This document shows positions 1-5,506 of a stretch of DNA of 8,924 nucleotides, piece after piece. The translations under genes were made by a program, and so were the position numbers. The stretch covers positions 1-8,924 of the forward strand of contig CAMMNR010000069.1 in assembly GCA_946498265.1 (NCBI GenBank). The letters are read 5' to 3'. The stretch comes from an uncultured Clostridium sp. GTDB lineage: Bacteria; Bacillota; Clostridia; TANB77; CAG-508. Numbering within the stretch: the first letter of the stretch is position 1; each line of letters opens with the position of its first letter. Under the pieces are notes generated by a model. That model made no database searches, was not told the DNA's origin, and was given only the letters and a program-made list of their open reading frames with translations.

Positions 1-6
1 TCTGTA

Positions 7-633
7 TCAATTATTTCTTTTTATTAATTCTTCTACAACTTTATATGCTGCTGTATAAGGATTGCAATTTTCGTTATCTAAAGCTTGTCCTAAATCCAAA
101 TGATGCTTTTCAACCTTTTTAGCATTTTTTATAGCAATATCTGTTTTATCTCTTAAAACAGGATATGTATTCATACTTTTTGTATAGCCTTTTATTTTAT
201 CTTTTATATCATTTTGAACTTCTTCACTTGAATGATATGTCTTTGTTGTATATCCAAAATGTAATCTATACCAATATTCAAATGTTGGAGTTGAAGTTAT
301 AAATTCAACTCCATTATCTATAGCTAACTTCTTAGCTTTATCAATCTGACTTTGTTTATCTTGATTTACATCCGTATCTAAAACTACATAATACTTATCA
401 TCATCTTCTCTTCCAATTTCATTATCTATAAATTTTATTAAATCATTAGCAATTCCAATTGGATCTGTACTATTTCCTGTAGAAAACTTTATAATACATT
501 TTCTACTATTGAAGTTCTTAAAGTAAATTTCTTCTGTTTTATTATTTCCTTCACAACCTATTACAATAATAGGTCTTCTCTTTCTATTTTGTCGATTTCT
601 TCCTCTTTGCTTAAAGCTTTCTAATCTTCCCAT
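7..633 (-). CDS. rloB: RloB-like TOPRIM-type effector (AbiLii-like)
   Basis: This 208-residue protein is the likely toxic nuclease partner of the upstream ATPase. After a basic N-terminus (KQRGRNRQNRKRRP), the TOPRIM-like core shows IVIGCEG with Glu28 (23-29), TEEIYF (33-38) and LDTD (85-88), which supply the Glu and DxD metal ligands. TPTFEYWYRLHF (115-126) matches the conserved FE(Y/L)W...LHF block of RloB proteins, and NPYTAAYKVVEEL (191-203) matches their C-terminal block. The length is normal for the family, and the stop codon is inside the window. The ATG lies within the end of the ATPase gene, with AGGTGA a few bases upstream, so translation is coupled. The target (DNA, tRNA or other RNA) cannot be read from the sequence. 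Confidence 0.9.
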   Translation of the reverse strand: MGRLESFKQRGRNRQNRKRRPIIVIGCEGNNKTEEIYFKNFNSRKCIIKFSTGNSTDPIGIANDLIKFIDNEIGREDDDKYYVVLDTDVNQDKQSQIDKAKKLAIDNGVEFITSTPTFEYWYRLHFGYTTKTYHSSEEVQNDIKDKIKGYTKSMNTYPVLRDKTDIAIKNAKKVEKHHLDLGQALDNENCNPYTAAYKVVEELIKRNN

Positions 634-1901
634 AAGCTATCACCTGTAGCTACAAAAGGGATTGCTCCATATCTACCATTTAAATATCCTTTTTGGATAT
701 TCTCATTTTTTCTAACTGAAAAATCATCAAGAGGATATAAATCAGTAGCCCCTTTCTTTGGATCTTTTTCTGCAAACCATATCTGGTCTCTTCTAAATAT
801 ATCTAAAGATAATAAGTTTGTATCATGAGTATTGAATATTAGCTGTGCATTACCTTTATTTATCTTTGGATTATGGAAAAATTTAATAATCATTTCTACT
901 AAACTAGGATGCAAACTTCTTTCTATTTCATCTATTACTAATATTTTTCCATTTTCAAAAACATCTTTTAGTATTGGAGCAAATGAAAATAGAATTTGTG
1001 TTCCTGAAGATTCATTGTTTAAATTTAATTCATAGTTTTTCATATTTCCTTCATCATTAGTAACTTCGTGTGTCATTCTTATTTTTACATCCCTTTGTTT
1101 TTGTGGTAACATTGGTGAAGGAATATTAAAATTTTTTAATAACATTAGCATATTACTATCTACATCACGTTCTTCGATTTCTACACTAAAATCTTTTATT
1201 ACAATGTCTGCTTCGTTTAATAATTTTAATGTAAATTTTTTTAATTCTTCTCCTTCATCTTTGCTATATGACTCTACCACAAAATCATTTAATAGCATTC
1301 CTCCAGAGTATGTGTCTATATTTTTTGCAAACCACAAATATGGTTCTTTTGTTTTATCATAATTCCATGTTGTTGCTGTTGCTAAAAATAATTTATTATC
1401 TATATTTTGTGTTTTTATAGCATTTAATTTTCCTTCATCTGCCTGTAAGAATTTATACTCATTTACATTAGTTCTTTCAAATATTCTTGTTGGCTTTGCT
1501 GTAAAGTACTGATATAAATATTCTTCATATACTTTTTCTTTATCTGCTATAAATCCATATATATATTTCATTCCTTTTGCATAAAAAACAAATTCAAATT
1601 CACATGGTTCCACTTTAGTTTTTTCATCAAATGCAAATGGCTCCATTTCCATTAATTTTTCTCCCACTTGTCTATTATTGGATTTTCTTACCATTAATAT
1701 TGCCGCTGTGAATGCTTTTATTAGATTTGTTTTTCCTGATGCATTTGCTCCATATATTGCTGTGCTCTTTAAAATTCTTTCATTTATATTTGGTGCACCT
1801 ATAATATTTTCTTCATTTTCTGTTCCTGTTGCTGCTTCCATACTAAAGGTTACTTTATCCTTAAATGACATAAAATTTTTTACACTAAATTCAACTAGCA
1901 T
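621..1901 (-). CDS. rloA: AAA/ABC-type ATPase, RloA-like (AbiLi/AriA-like)
   Basis: This 426-residue ATPase is the sensor or motor half of a two-gene RloAB-type defence system. Walker A GANASGKT is at 51-58. An ABC-like signature NESSGTQ follows at 296-302, Walker B ILVIDEIERSLHP at 320-332 and the switch histidine in FNTHD at 356-360. This split layout with a long middle region is typical of OLD/RecF-like AAA_15/AAA_21 proteins. The frame is open from a GTG at 1910, but GAGGTG (1913-1908) is placed six bases before the ATG at 1901, which is the better start. The 3' end overlaps the RloB gene by 13 bp. In related PARIS and AbiL systems the ATPase controls a toxic TOPRIM partner during phage infection; that role is inferred here from family and neighbour. 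Confidence 0.92.
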   Translation of the reverse strand: MLVEFSVKNFMSFKDKVTFSMEAATGTENEENIIGAPNINERILKSTAIYGANASGKTNLIKAFTAAILMVRKSNNRQVGEKLMEMEPFAFDEKTKVEPCEFEFVFYAKGMKYIYGFIADKEKVYEEYLYQYFTAKPTRIFERTNVNEYKFLQADEGKLNAIKTQNIDNKLFLATATTWNYDKTKEPYLWFAKNIDTYSGGMLLNDFVVESYSKDEGEELKKFTLKLLNEADIVIKDFSVEIEERDVDSNMLMLLKNFNIPSPMLPQKQRDVKIRMTHEVTNDEGNMKNYELNLNNESSGTQILFSFAPILKDVFENGKILVIDEIERSLHPSLVEMIIKFFHNPKINKGNAQLIFNTHDTNLLSLDIFRRDQIWFAEKDPKKGATDLYPLDDFSVRKNENIQKGYLNGRYGAIPFVATGDSLWED

Positions 1902-1921
1902 TTCATTCACCTCTCTTATAT

Positions 1922-1950
1922 ATTATATGCTATTTTTATAAAAAAGTAAA
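1922..1950 (-). promoter_or_regulatory. Promoter of the rloA-rloB operon
   Basis: On the minus strand, -35 TTTACT (1950-1945), a 17-bp spacer and a perfect -10 TATAAT (1927-1922) are found. The predicted start near 1915 leaves a leader of only about 14 nt before the ATG at 1901. The rest of the gap, 1951-2089, is low-complexity AT sequence in which nothing else is seen. Confidence 0.7.
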
Positions 1951-2089
1951 CTAATTTTTATAATATTTTTTGTATTTTTGCATTTTTTATTCATTTTTAT
2001 ATTAAATATTATTTATTTGTATTAGAATTTTTGAGTATCTATTTCTTGCAAAATCATCAATTTATAAAACTATTTTAATTTTAAGTCAT

Positions 2090-2119
2090 AAAAAATATCG
2101 CTTAAAAGCGACATTTTTT
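2090..2119 (-). terminator. Rho-independent terminator of the metallophosphoesterase gene
   Basis: A TCGCTT/AAGCGA core (2098-2111) is extended on each side by ATTTTTT/AAAAAAT, giving a long hairpin that ends in a T run on either strand. The one unmatched pair (2097/2112) becomes a U.G wobble on the minus-strand transcript. It lies about 25 bp past the metallophosphoesterase stop. Confidence 0.85.
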
Positions 2120-2138
2120 CTCTAAAGCGACATTTTTT
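2105..2138. repeat. Two direct copies of a 15-bp terminator arm
   Basis: AAAGCGACATTTTTT occurs at 2105-2119 and again at 2124-2138, with a 19-base period. Either copy can pair with the TCGCTT at 2098-2103, so two alternative hairpins are possible. It may be a duplication of one terminator arm. Confidence 0.85.
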
Positions 2139-2141
2139 TAT

Positions 2142-2903
2142 TTAAAATATACTCTCATATTTCAATGGTACTATATCTTCATAAAGTAAAACAAACTGTG
2201 AATTAACTTGTCTATTCTCATGATAGTGACCAAAATACCATTTCTTAAATTTACATTTTTCTGAAACCTCTTGCAAATAATCTGTTAAATAATCCTTTTT
2301 ATATAAGCCACCACTAAGTATAGTTTGCACATTTGTAGGGCAACAATGAGTTATAATATAATCTATTTTATAATTTACTTTTTCTAAATTGCTTATTCCG
2401 TTTTGCATTTCTTCCTCAGTTGGAAGTTCTAAATCCCACCATGAATAATTTCTTATTCTAAAAAATTCTCCTCTTTTTCTAAATGTATATATTTTTTCTT
2501 CTTCATCTAAATTTAGTATTCCATCTTGTATGTCATGCGATTTAGCTCCTCCAAATGTAAAAAACTTTCTATTATCTATATCAAATATCTCTCCACGTAT
2601 TAAATGTAATACCGAATCTCTTATTTTATGTACTTTTCCACTATGCCATTCTTCTACTGGATATTTATATAACCTTGTAAAATTTTCGTGATTTCCATCT
2701 ACAAATAAAGTAGTAAAATTTCTTTCATTTAACCAGTCTAGCCAATATTTTTCATATGTACTTTCTACTAAGTAATTCCACACTCCTCCAAAGTCACCAC
2801 ATATAATAACATAATCATTTTTAGTCATTTCTTCTTGTATAAAAAATTTATCGATGTCAAATCTTGAAAAATCACTATGAGTATCTCCTGTAATATAAAT
2901 CAT
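2142..2903 (-). CDS. Calcineurin-like metallophosphoesterase
   Basis: This is a 253-residue binuclear-metal phosphoesterase. All family motifs are present in order: GDTH (6-9), GDFGG (36-40), GNHE (70-73), the single His in ITHCCP (186) and GHYH (225-228). The enzyme should therefore be active on a phosphomono- or phosphodiester; the natural substrate cannot be told from sequence. No signal peptide or membrane segment is seen, so it is cytoplasmic. AAGGAG eight bases before the ATG supports the start. Terminators lie on both sides (2920-2959 and 2090-2119), so it is a single-gene unit. No promoter fits in the short gap upstream, and expression may depend on readthrough from the coiled-coil gene or on a promoter inside it. 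Similar free-standing enzymes occur in phages and mobile elements; a defence role is only a guess. Confidence 0.92.
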   Translation of the reverse strand: MIYITGDTHSDFSRFDIDKFFIQEEMTKNDYVIICGDFGGVWNYLVESTYEKYWLDWLNERNFTTLFVDGNHENFTRLYKYPVEEWHSGKVHKIRDSVLHLIRGEIFDIDNRKFFTFGGAKSHDIQDGILNLDEEEKIYTFRKRGEFFRIRNYSWWDLELPTEEEMQNGISNLEKVNYKIDYIITHCCPTNVQTILSGGLYKKDYLTDYLQEVSEKCKFKKWYFGHYHENRQVNSQFVLLYEDIVPLKYESIF

Positions 2904-2919
2904 TTCAGAAGCTCCTTAT

Positions 2920-2959
2920 AAAAAAATGAGAAGCGAAAATATTTCTACTTTTACTTCTC
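2920..2959 (-). terminator. Rho-independent terminator after the coiled-coil gene
   Basis: Minus-strand arms GAGAAG (2959-2954) and CTTCTC (2933-2928) extend inward with further A-T pairs, and seven T residues follow (2926-2920). The T run ends only three bases before the AAGGAG ribosome site of the next gene (2917-2912), so it could also act as an attenuator. Confidence 0.75.
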
Positions 2960-2973
2960 TTCCTTTTTTATAT

Positions 2974-3828
2974 TTATACAACATATTCACATAAAAAATT
3001 CAATCCATTTTCTACTCTCTTTTTAATACTCTTTAATTGATTAATAGAATATTTACCAGCCTGTCCATGTGTACCACCATTTAATTCATATAATAATGAT
3101 AAAATATTTTCTATATCTGTATGAACAAAGTTTTCAATATCTATATCATTAACTCCCTTTTTATGTAATAAATACTTTATTTTAGAACGTCTTGATACAG
3201 TTCCATTATTTGTTTTTTCGCAATCTGGAAACGCATGTATCACATCATTGTCTTTAGCTTTAGTATCTATAATCTGTATAAATATCTCTCTTGTACTTGT
3301 ACAAAAATGTCTAGTAGCATCTGGATTTTTAGGATTTAAAGAAAATATAGCTCCTTTCCATCTATTATCTAAATCTTCTGAAATATTTAATAATTTGTTA
3401 GAAACAATATTTTCTTCTAATGAATAACCTTCATTATTAATCTCATCATTATTTAAAATTACATTAGCTACTTCAAGATTGTTTGCATTTTCTTCTTCTA
3501 TTTTTTCCAAAAAATTTCTATATCTATTACTATTATCTTCAAAATCGTACTTTTGGCTTAATCTGTCATAACTTTGATTGACATTAATTACTGAGATTTT
3601 ATAAGTGCTACTACTAACTCTTATTGTTGAATTTCTTTGAAATTTCATTAATTCAGACTTTATCTTTGACTGATTTTTTCTTAAATTTGAATTATATCGC
3701 TTTACTGCTCTATTGTAGTCGTTAATTTTATGATTAATTTGCCTTTCAATTTTTCTCATTCCTTGATTATACTTATTCTGAATATGTCGTATTTTACTTT
3801 TAACCTGAGATTTATTAAACCTTGCCAT
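2974..3828 (-). CDS. Coiled-coil protein with predicted pPIWI-associating nuclease-like C-terminal domain
   Basis: This 284-residue protein has two parts. Residues 1-65 are strongly basic and helical (many Lys, Arg, Asn and Gln), suggesting a coiled coil that binds DNA, RNA or a partner. Residues about 152-284 form a compact domain with distinctive motifs: RWKGAIFSL (156-164), NPDATRHFCTSTREIF (168-183), SRRSKIKYLLHKKG (212-225) and ELNGGTHG (248-255). From memory this domain matches proteins annotated as predicted pPIWI-associating nucleases; the name comes from gene-neighbourhood studies, not biochemistry. The GGTHG end also recalls HEPN-like abortive-infection domains, but the usual Rx4-6H motif is not clear. 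A linker of acidic and Asn-rich sequence joins the halves. AGGAGGAG upstream supports the start. It follows the HNH gene by 16 bp and is closed by a terminator. Function is unproven. Confidence 0.72.
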   Translation of the reverse strand: MARFNKSQVKSKIRHIQNKYNQGMRKIERQINHKINDYNRAVKRYNSNLRKNQSKIKSELMKFQRNSTIRVSSSTYKISVINVNQSYDRLSQKYDFEDNSNRYRNFLEKIEEENANNLEVANVILNNDEINNEGYSLEENIVSNKLLNISEDLDNRWKGAIFSLNPKNPDATRHFCTSTREIFIQIIDTKAKDNDVIHAFPDCEKTNNGTVSRRSKIKYLLHKKGVNDIDIENFVHTDIENILSLLYELNGGTHGQAGKYSINQLKSIKKRVENGLNFLCEYVV

Positions 3829-3844
3829 TTCTCCTCCTACTAGA

Positions 3845-4102
3845 TTAATTTTTATATGGATATTTATCGCTTTTTAAACGATTCTCTTCCCATTGAACAG
3901 CTTGTAAATTTCTAGGTGACTCTGTTCCTCCTTTAGACTTAGGATGTCTATGATCTACTTCCCATCCCATTTCACTTTGTTTTCCATAAGATGATTTATA
4001 CATAATATTTCCATAATCATCCTTTCTATATACATCTGGATTTCTTCCTCTTATTTTATGTGCATTATTCCAAGCATCTTCTATTTGTTTATTTGTAGCC
4101 AT
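3845..4102 (-). CDS. Small HNH endonuclease
   Basis: This 85-residue protein is mostly a single HNH nuclease fold. Residues 47-80 hold the pattern: WEVDH (D50, H51), HPKSKGG (53-59), NLQAVQ (65-70), then N74 and K77. This is the DH...N...N/K arrangement expected of a beta-beta-alpha-metal active site. No CxxC zinc pairs are present. The N-terminal 40 residues (AWNNAHKIRGRNPDVYRKD) resemble a conserved lead-in of short clostridial HNH proteins. The start has an AAGGAGG site eight bases upstream. The gene is followed 16 bp later by the coiled-coil gene, with its own AGGAGGAG site, so the two are almost certainly co-transcribed and probably act together. It might be a stand-alone DNA nuclease or the catalytic half of a two-protein complex. 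The substrate is unknown. Confidence 0.88.
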   Translation of the reverse strand: MATNKQIEDAWNNAHKIRGRNPDVYRKDDYGNIMYKSSYGKQSEMGWEVDHRHPKSKGGTESPRNLQAVQWEENRLKSDKYPYKN

Positions 4103-4138
4103 TTGGCATACCTCCTTTTTAAAATTTGTATATAAATC

Positions 4139-4179
4139 AAATTACAAGTATTTTTTTCCTTTCTGCCCCCTTGTAATTT
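4139..4179. repeat. 10-bp perfect inverted repeat upstream of the HNH gene
   Basis: AAATTACAAG (4139-4148) and CTTGTAATTT (4170-4179) are exact reverse complements with 21 bases between. In the minus-strand transcript the loop is purine-rich (GGGGGCAGAAAGG) and the hairpin ends about 25 nt before the HNH ribosome site, so it could shape that leader. The right arm also covers the -35 of the plus-strand promoter candidate, so it could instead be a protein-binding site. Confidence 0.6.
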
Positions 4180-4200
4180 TAAGAAGAAATATGCTATAAT
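4171..4200 (+). promoter_or_regulatory. Candidate plus-strand promoter with extended -10
   Basis: TTGTAA (4171-4176), an 18-bp spacer and TATAAT (4195-4200) are present, with TGC directly before the -10, giving an extended -10 element. It points away from the minus-strand genes and no conventional plus-strand gene follows. A weaker minus-strand candidate overlaps it (TTGAGC at 4222-4217, 18-bp spacer, TATAGC at 4198-4193) and could serve the HNH gene. Confidence 0.5.
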
Positions 4201-4206
4201 TGAATT

Positions 4207-4270
4207 CATAAAAGATGCTCAAGTCTTTATTTATTCGTTCAATGTTTAACATTGGGCGATTTTTCTTCTT
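4207..4270 (+). ncRNA. Putative short plus-strand RNA between immA and the HNH gene
   Basis: An extended -10 promoter (4192-4200) predicts a start near 4207, and a hairpin with a T tract ends near 4264-4270, giving a transcript of about 60 nt. It is antisense to any readthrough transcript joining immA to the HNH gene. Two positions in the hairpin stem (4238/4256 and 4239/4255) pair only as U.G on the plus-strand RNA, which favours this strand. A 49-codon frame from the ATG at 4215 exists but has a poor ribosome site and runs through the terminator. No known RNA family is recognised. Confidence 0.35.
4236..4264 (+). terminator. Plus-strand rho-independent terminator candidate
   Basis: Arms 4236-4246 and 4248-4258 form an 11-position hairpin with a core CAATGTT/AACATTG. 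CG/CG pairs at the base and two U.G wobbles occur on the plus strand. A T-rich tract follows (five T from 4260, then CTTCTT). On the minus strand the same site has two C.A mismatches and no T run, so it should not stop immA transcripts. Confidence 0.55.
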
Positions 4271-4287
4271 AATGTTAATTCCATATA

Positions 4288-4953
4288 CTAATAATTATAT
4301 CTCCACTGTTCTCTCTCATTTTGTCTTTCTTCCTCATCTTCAAATAGATAATCTATATTATTAGGAACAATTGAATTTACCCATGATAAATACTTATTTA
4401 AGATAATATCATCATATTCTTTTTCCAATTGACTTCTTTCCCATATTATTTGATTTAAATTTTCTACTCGCTTATTAGCTGCTTGCTCTGATACCCCAAA
4501 TGTTCTCATAAGAAAATATTTATCAATTCGTTTTCCACGTCTTTGAAATTCTCTTAATATCTGTTCTGGCATCAATACCTGTGCTGTAAAATAATTAGTT
4601 TCTACTTCGGCTATTCCATAAATTTCATCACTCGTAACTCTAAATTCATGTCCATTTACTTTATGACCAAATTCATGCAACATAGAAAATTTTATACGTG
4701 CTGGTATTTCATTTTGATTATAAAATATAATATATTTATCTCCAAAATTCATGATTACTGCCGAATCACTTCCAAATGCTTCAATGTCTACATTATATTT
4801 ATGAGCTTTTTCAAAAGATCTACATACTATATTAGACTGTTCTTTGATAAGTTTTATGGCACTATATGGAAAACTATTTATAATTTTTGAAGATACCAGT
4901 ATTTCATTAGCCTTTATATATGCTTTCTGAAAATCAGGTTTAGAATTTATCAT
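4288..4953 (-). CDS. ImmA/IrrE-family zinc metallopeptidase
   Basis: This is a predicted cytoplasmic zinc protease that probably inactivates the XRE repressor encoded just upstream. With the start used here (221 aa), the zinc motif HEFGH is at 93-97 within SMLHEFGHKVNGHE. The downstream segment around 116-129 (EVETNYFTAQVLMP) carries the third ligand, probably Glu118. A helical segment around 150-170 (FGVSEQAANKRVENL) is typical of the family. The frame is open from an ATG at 4989, but AAGGTG (4965-4960) sits six bases before the ATG at 4953 and fits that start, or the adjacent one at 4956, best. This gives a 14-bp overlap with xre and points to translational coupling. All catalytic residues are present. 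The C-terminus is acidic and polar. What activates the protease is unknown. Confidence 0.9.
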   Translation of the reverse strand: MINSKPDFQKAYIKANEILVSSKIINSFPYSAIKLIKEQSNIVCRSFEKAHKYNVDIEAFGSDSAVIMNFGDKYIIFYNQNEIPARIKFSMLHEFGHKVNGHEFRVTSDEIYGIAEVETNYFTAQVLMPEQILREFQRRGKRIDKYFLMRTFGVSEQAANKRVENLNQIIWERSQLEKEYDDIILNKYLSWVNSIVPNNIDYLFEDEEERQNEREQWRYNY

Positions 4954-5305
4954 CATCTTCACCTTCTTCATCCTCAAAAATATCTTCAAATACTGTTTTT
5001 AATATTGTTTCTGCCTTTTCTAGTTTATCTGCATCCATTTTTTCTAGGTTTCTTTGTATATAAGCTAATTTTTTATTATCTGGTACTTTTCCTTCCATTT
5101 TATCATTTCCTAGAAGATAGTCTATTGATACCTTAAATAATTTAGAAATTTTTATTAACATTTCTTCTCTAGGGACGATATTGCTATTTTCCCACATACT
5201 AATTGTACTTTTTTTCGTTCCTAGCTTTTCGGCTAAAGCTTCCATGCTTAAATTAGCATTATTTCTTAATTTTTTAATTCTTACTTTAAATAAATTATTT
5301 TCCAT
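4940..5305 (-). CDS. XRE-family helix-turn-helix repressor
   Basis: This is a 121-residue DNA-binding regulator. An HTH_3/XRE domain fills about residues 7-64 (RIKKLRNNANLSMEALAEKLG, the recognition-helix region KKSTISMWENS, then VSIDYLLGN). The rest is a charged helix ending in an acidic tail (EDIFEDEEGEDDDKF). The start is fixed by AAGGAGG five bases upstream. The promoter overlaps a palindromic array, so self-repression is likely. The next gene, an ImmA/IrrE protease, overlaps its 3' end. In the known ImmR/ImmA pair of Bacillus mobile elements the protease cleaves the repressor to release expression, and the same logic is inferred here. Targets beyond its own promoter are not shown. Confidence 0.93.
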   Translation of the reverse strand: MENNLFKVRIKKLRNNANLSMEALAEKLGTKKSTISMWENSNIVPREEMLIKISKLFKVSIDYLLGNDKMEGKVPDNKKLAYIQRNLEKMDADKLEKAETILKTVFEDIFEDEEGEDDDKF

Positions 5306-5320
5306 ATCAGCCTCCTTTTG

Positions 5321-5346
5321 TTGTACTAGTACAATATTATTGTACT
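5321..5346. promoter_or_regulatory. Operator: three alternating TTGTACT half-sites
   Basis: TTGTACT occurs at 5321-5327, its reverse complement AGTACAA at 5328-5334, and TTGTACT again at 5340-5346. The first two form a perfect 14-bp palindrome (5321-5334). The second and third form a palindrome with one central base (5328-5346). The array covers the -10 box and the predicted start of transcription, so a bound XRE dimer would block RNA polymerase. Binding by the adjacent XRE protein is inferred from position and symmetry. Confidence 0.8.
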
Positions 5347-5367
5347 TTGTTTTTTTATTTTTGTCAA
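5339..5367 (-). promoter_or_regulatory. Sigma-A-type promoter of the xre-immA operon
   Basis: Reading the minus strand, a perfect -35 TTGACA (5367-5362) is followed by a 17-bp spacer and -10 TACAAT (5344-5339). Transcription should start near 5332. A strong AAGGAGG ribosome site lies at 5317-5311, five bases before the XRE ATG. This is the clearest promoter in the window. Confidence 0.88.
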
Positions 5368-5416
5368 GTCTAAATTTAAAATTAATAAAAACAAGTAAAA
5401 AATAAAATATAAGTTT

Positions 5417-5455
5417 AAAAAATCTGGTTCAGAATTAGTATTTTCTAAACCGGAT
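5417..5455 (-). terminator. Rho-independent terminator of the GIY-YIG gene
   Basis: On the minus strand a 13-position stem (arms 5455-5443 and 5434-5422) encloses an 8-nt loop and runs into six T residues (5422-5417). The stem has one A.C mismatch and one G.U wobble. It lies about 50 bp past the GIY-YIG stop and before the XRE promoter, so it separates the two units. Confidence 0.8.
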
Positions 5456-5506
5456 CTTCTTGTTACATTACTCATATAAATATTAAATTTGTAACTTTAT
5501 TTATTT

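Larger units (their letters stand above)
4179..4272. repeat. 94-bp unit bounded by 11-bp perfect inverted repeats
   Basis: TTAAGAAGAAA (4179-4189) is the exact reverse complement of TTTCTTCTTAA (4262-4272). The unit contains a second hairpin (4236-4258) and abuts the neighbouring inverted repeat at 4179, so a transcript could fold into two stacked stems. No target-site duplication is obvious. The arms are low-complexity (purine/pyrimidine runs), so chance is possible. Confidence 0.5.

Noticed and set aside
832..1035. Plus-strand open frame inside the ATPase gene, and similar ones at 1678-1941, 4648-4890, 5181-5405 and 8512-8718
   Set aside because: They lie mostly antisense to well-supported genes, have biased hydrophobic composition typical of reversed AT-rich coding sequence, and show no recognisable motifs.
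4179..4272. A small non-autonomous transposable element or a retron-like RNA
   Set aside because: The inverted repeats are short and low-complexity, no target-site duplication is visible, and no transposase or reverse transcriptase is present in the window.
4215..4364. A 49-codon plus-strand frame with a hydrophobic stretch (FFFLMLIP) that could be a small toxin
   Set aside because: It lacks a convincing ribosome site, runs through the predicted terminator and overlaps the 3' end of the protease gene on the other strand.
5462..5495. GTTAC/GTAAC inverted repeat after the GIY-YIG stop codon
   Set aside because: Only five base pairs around a 24-base loop, with no T run; the terminator at 5417-5455 is far stronger.
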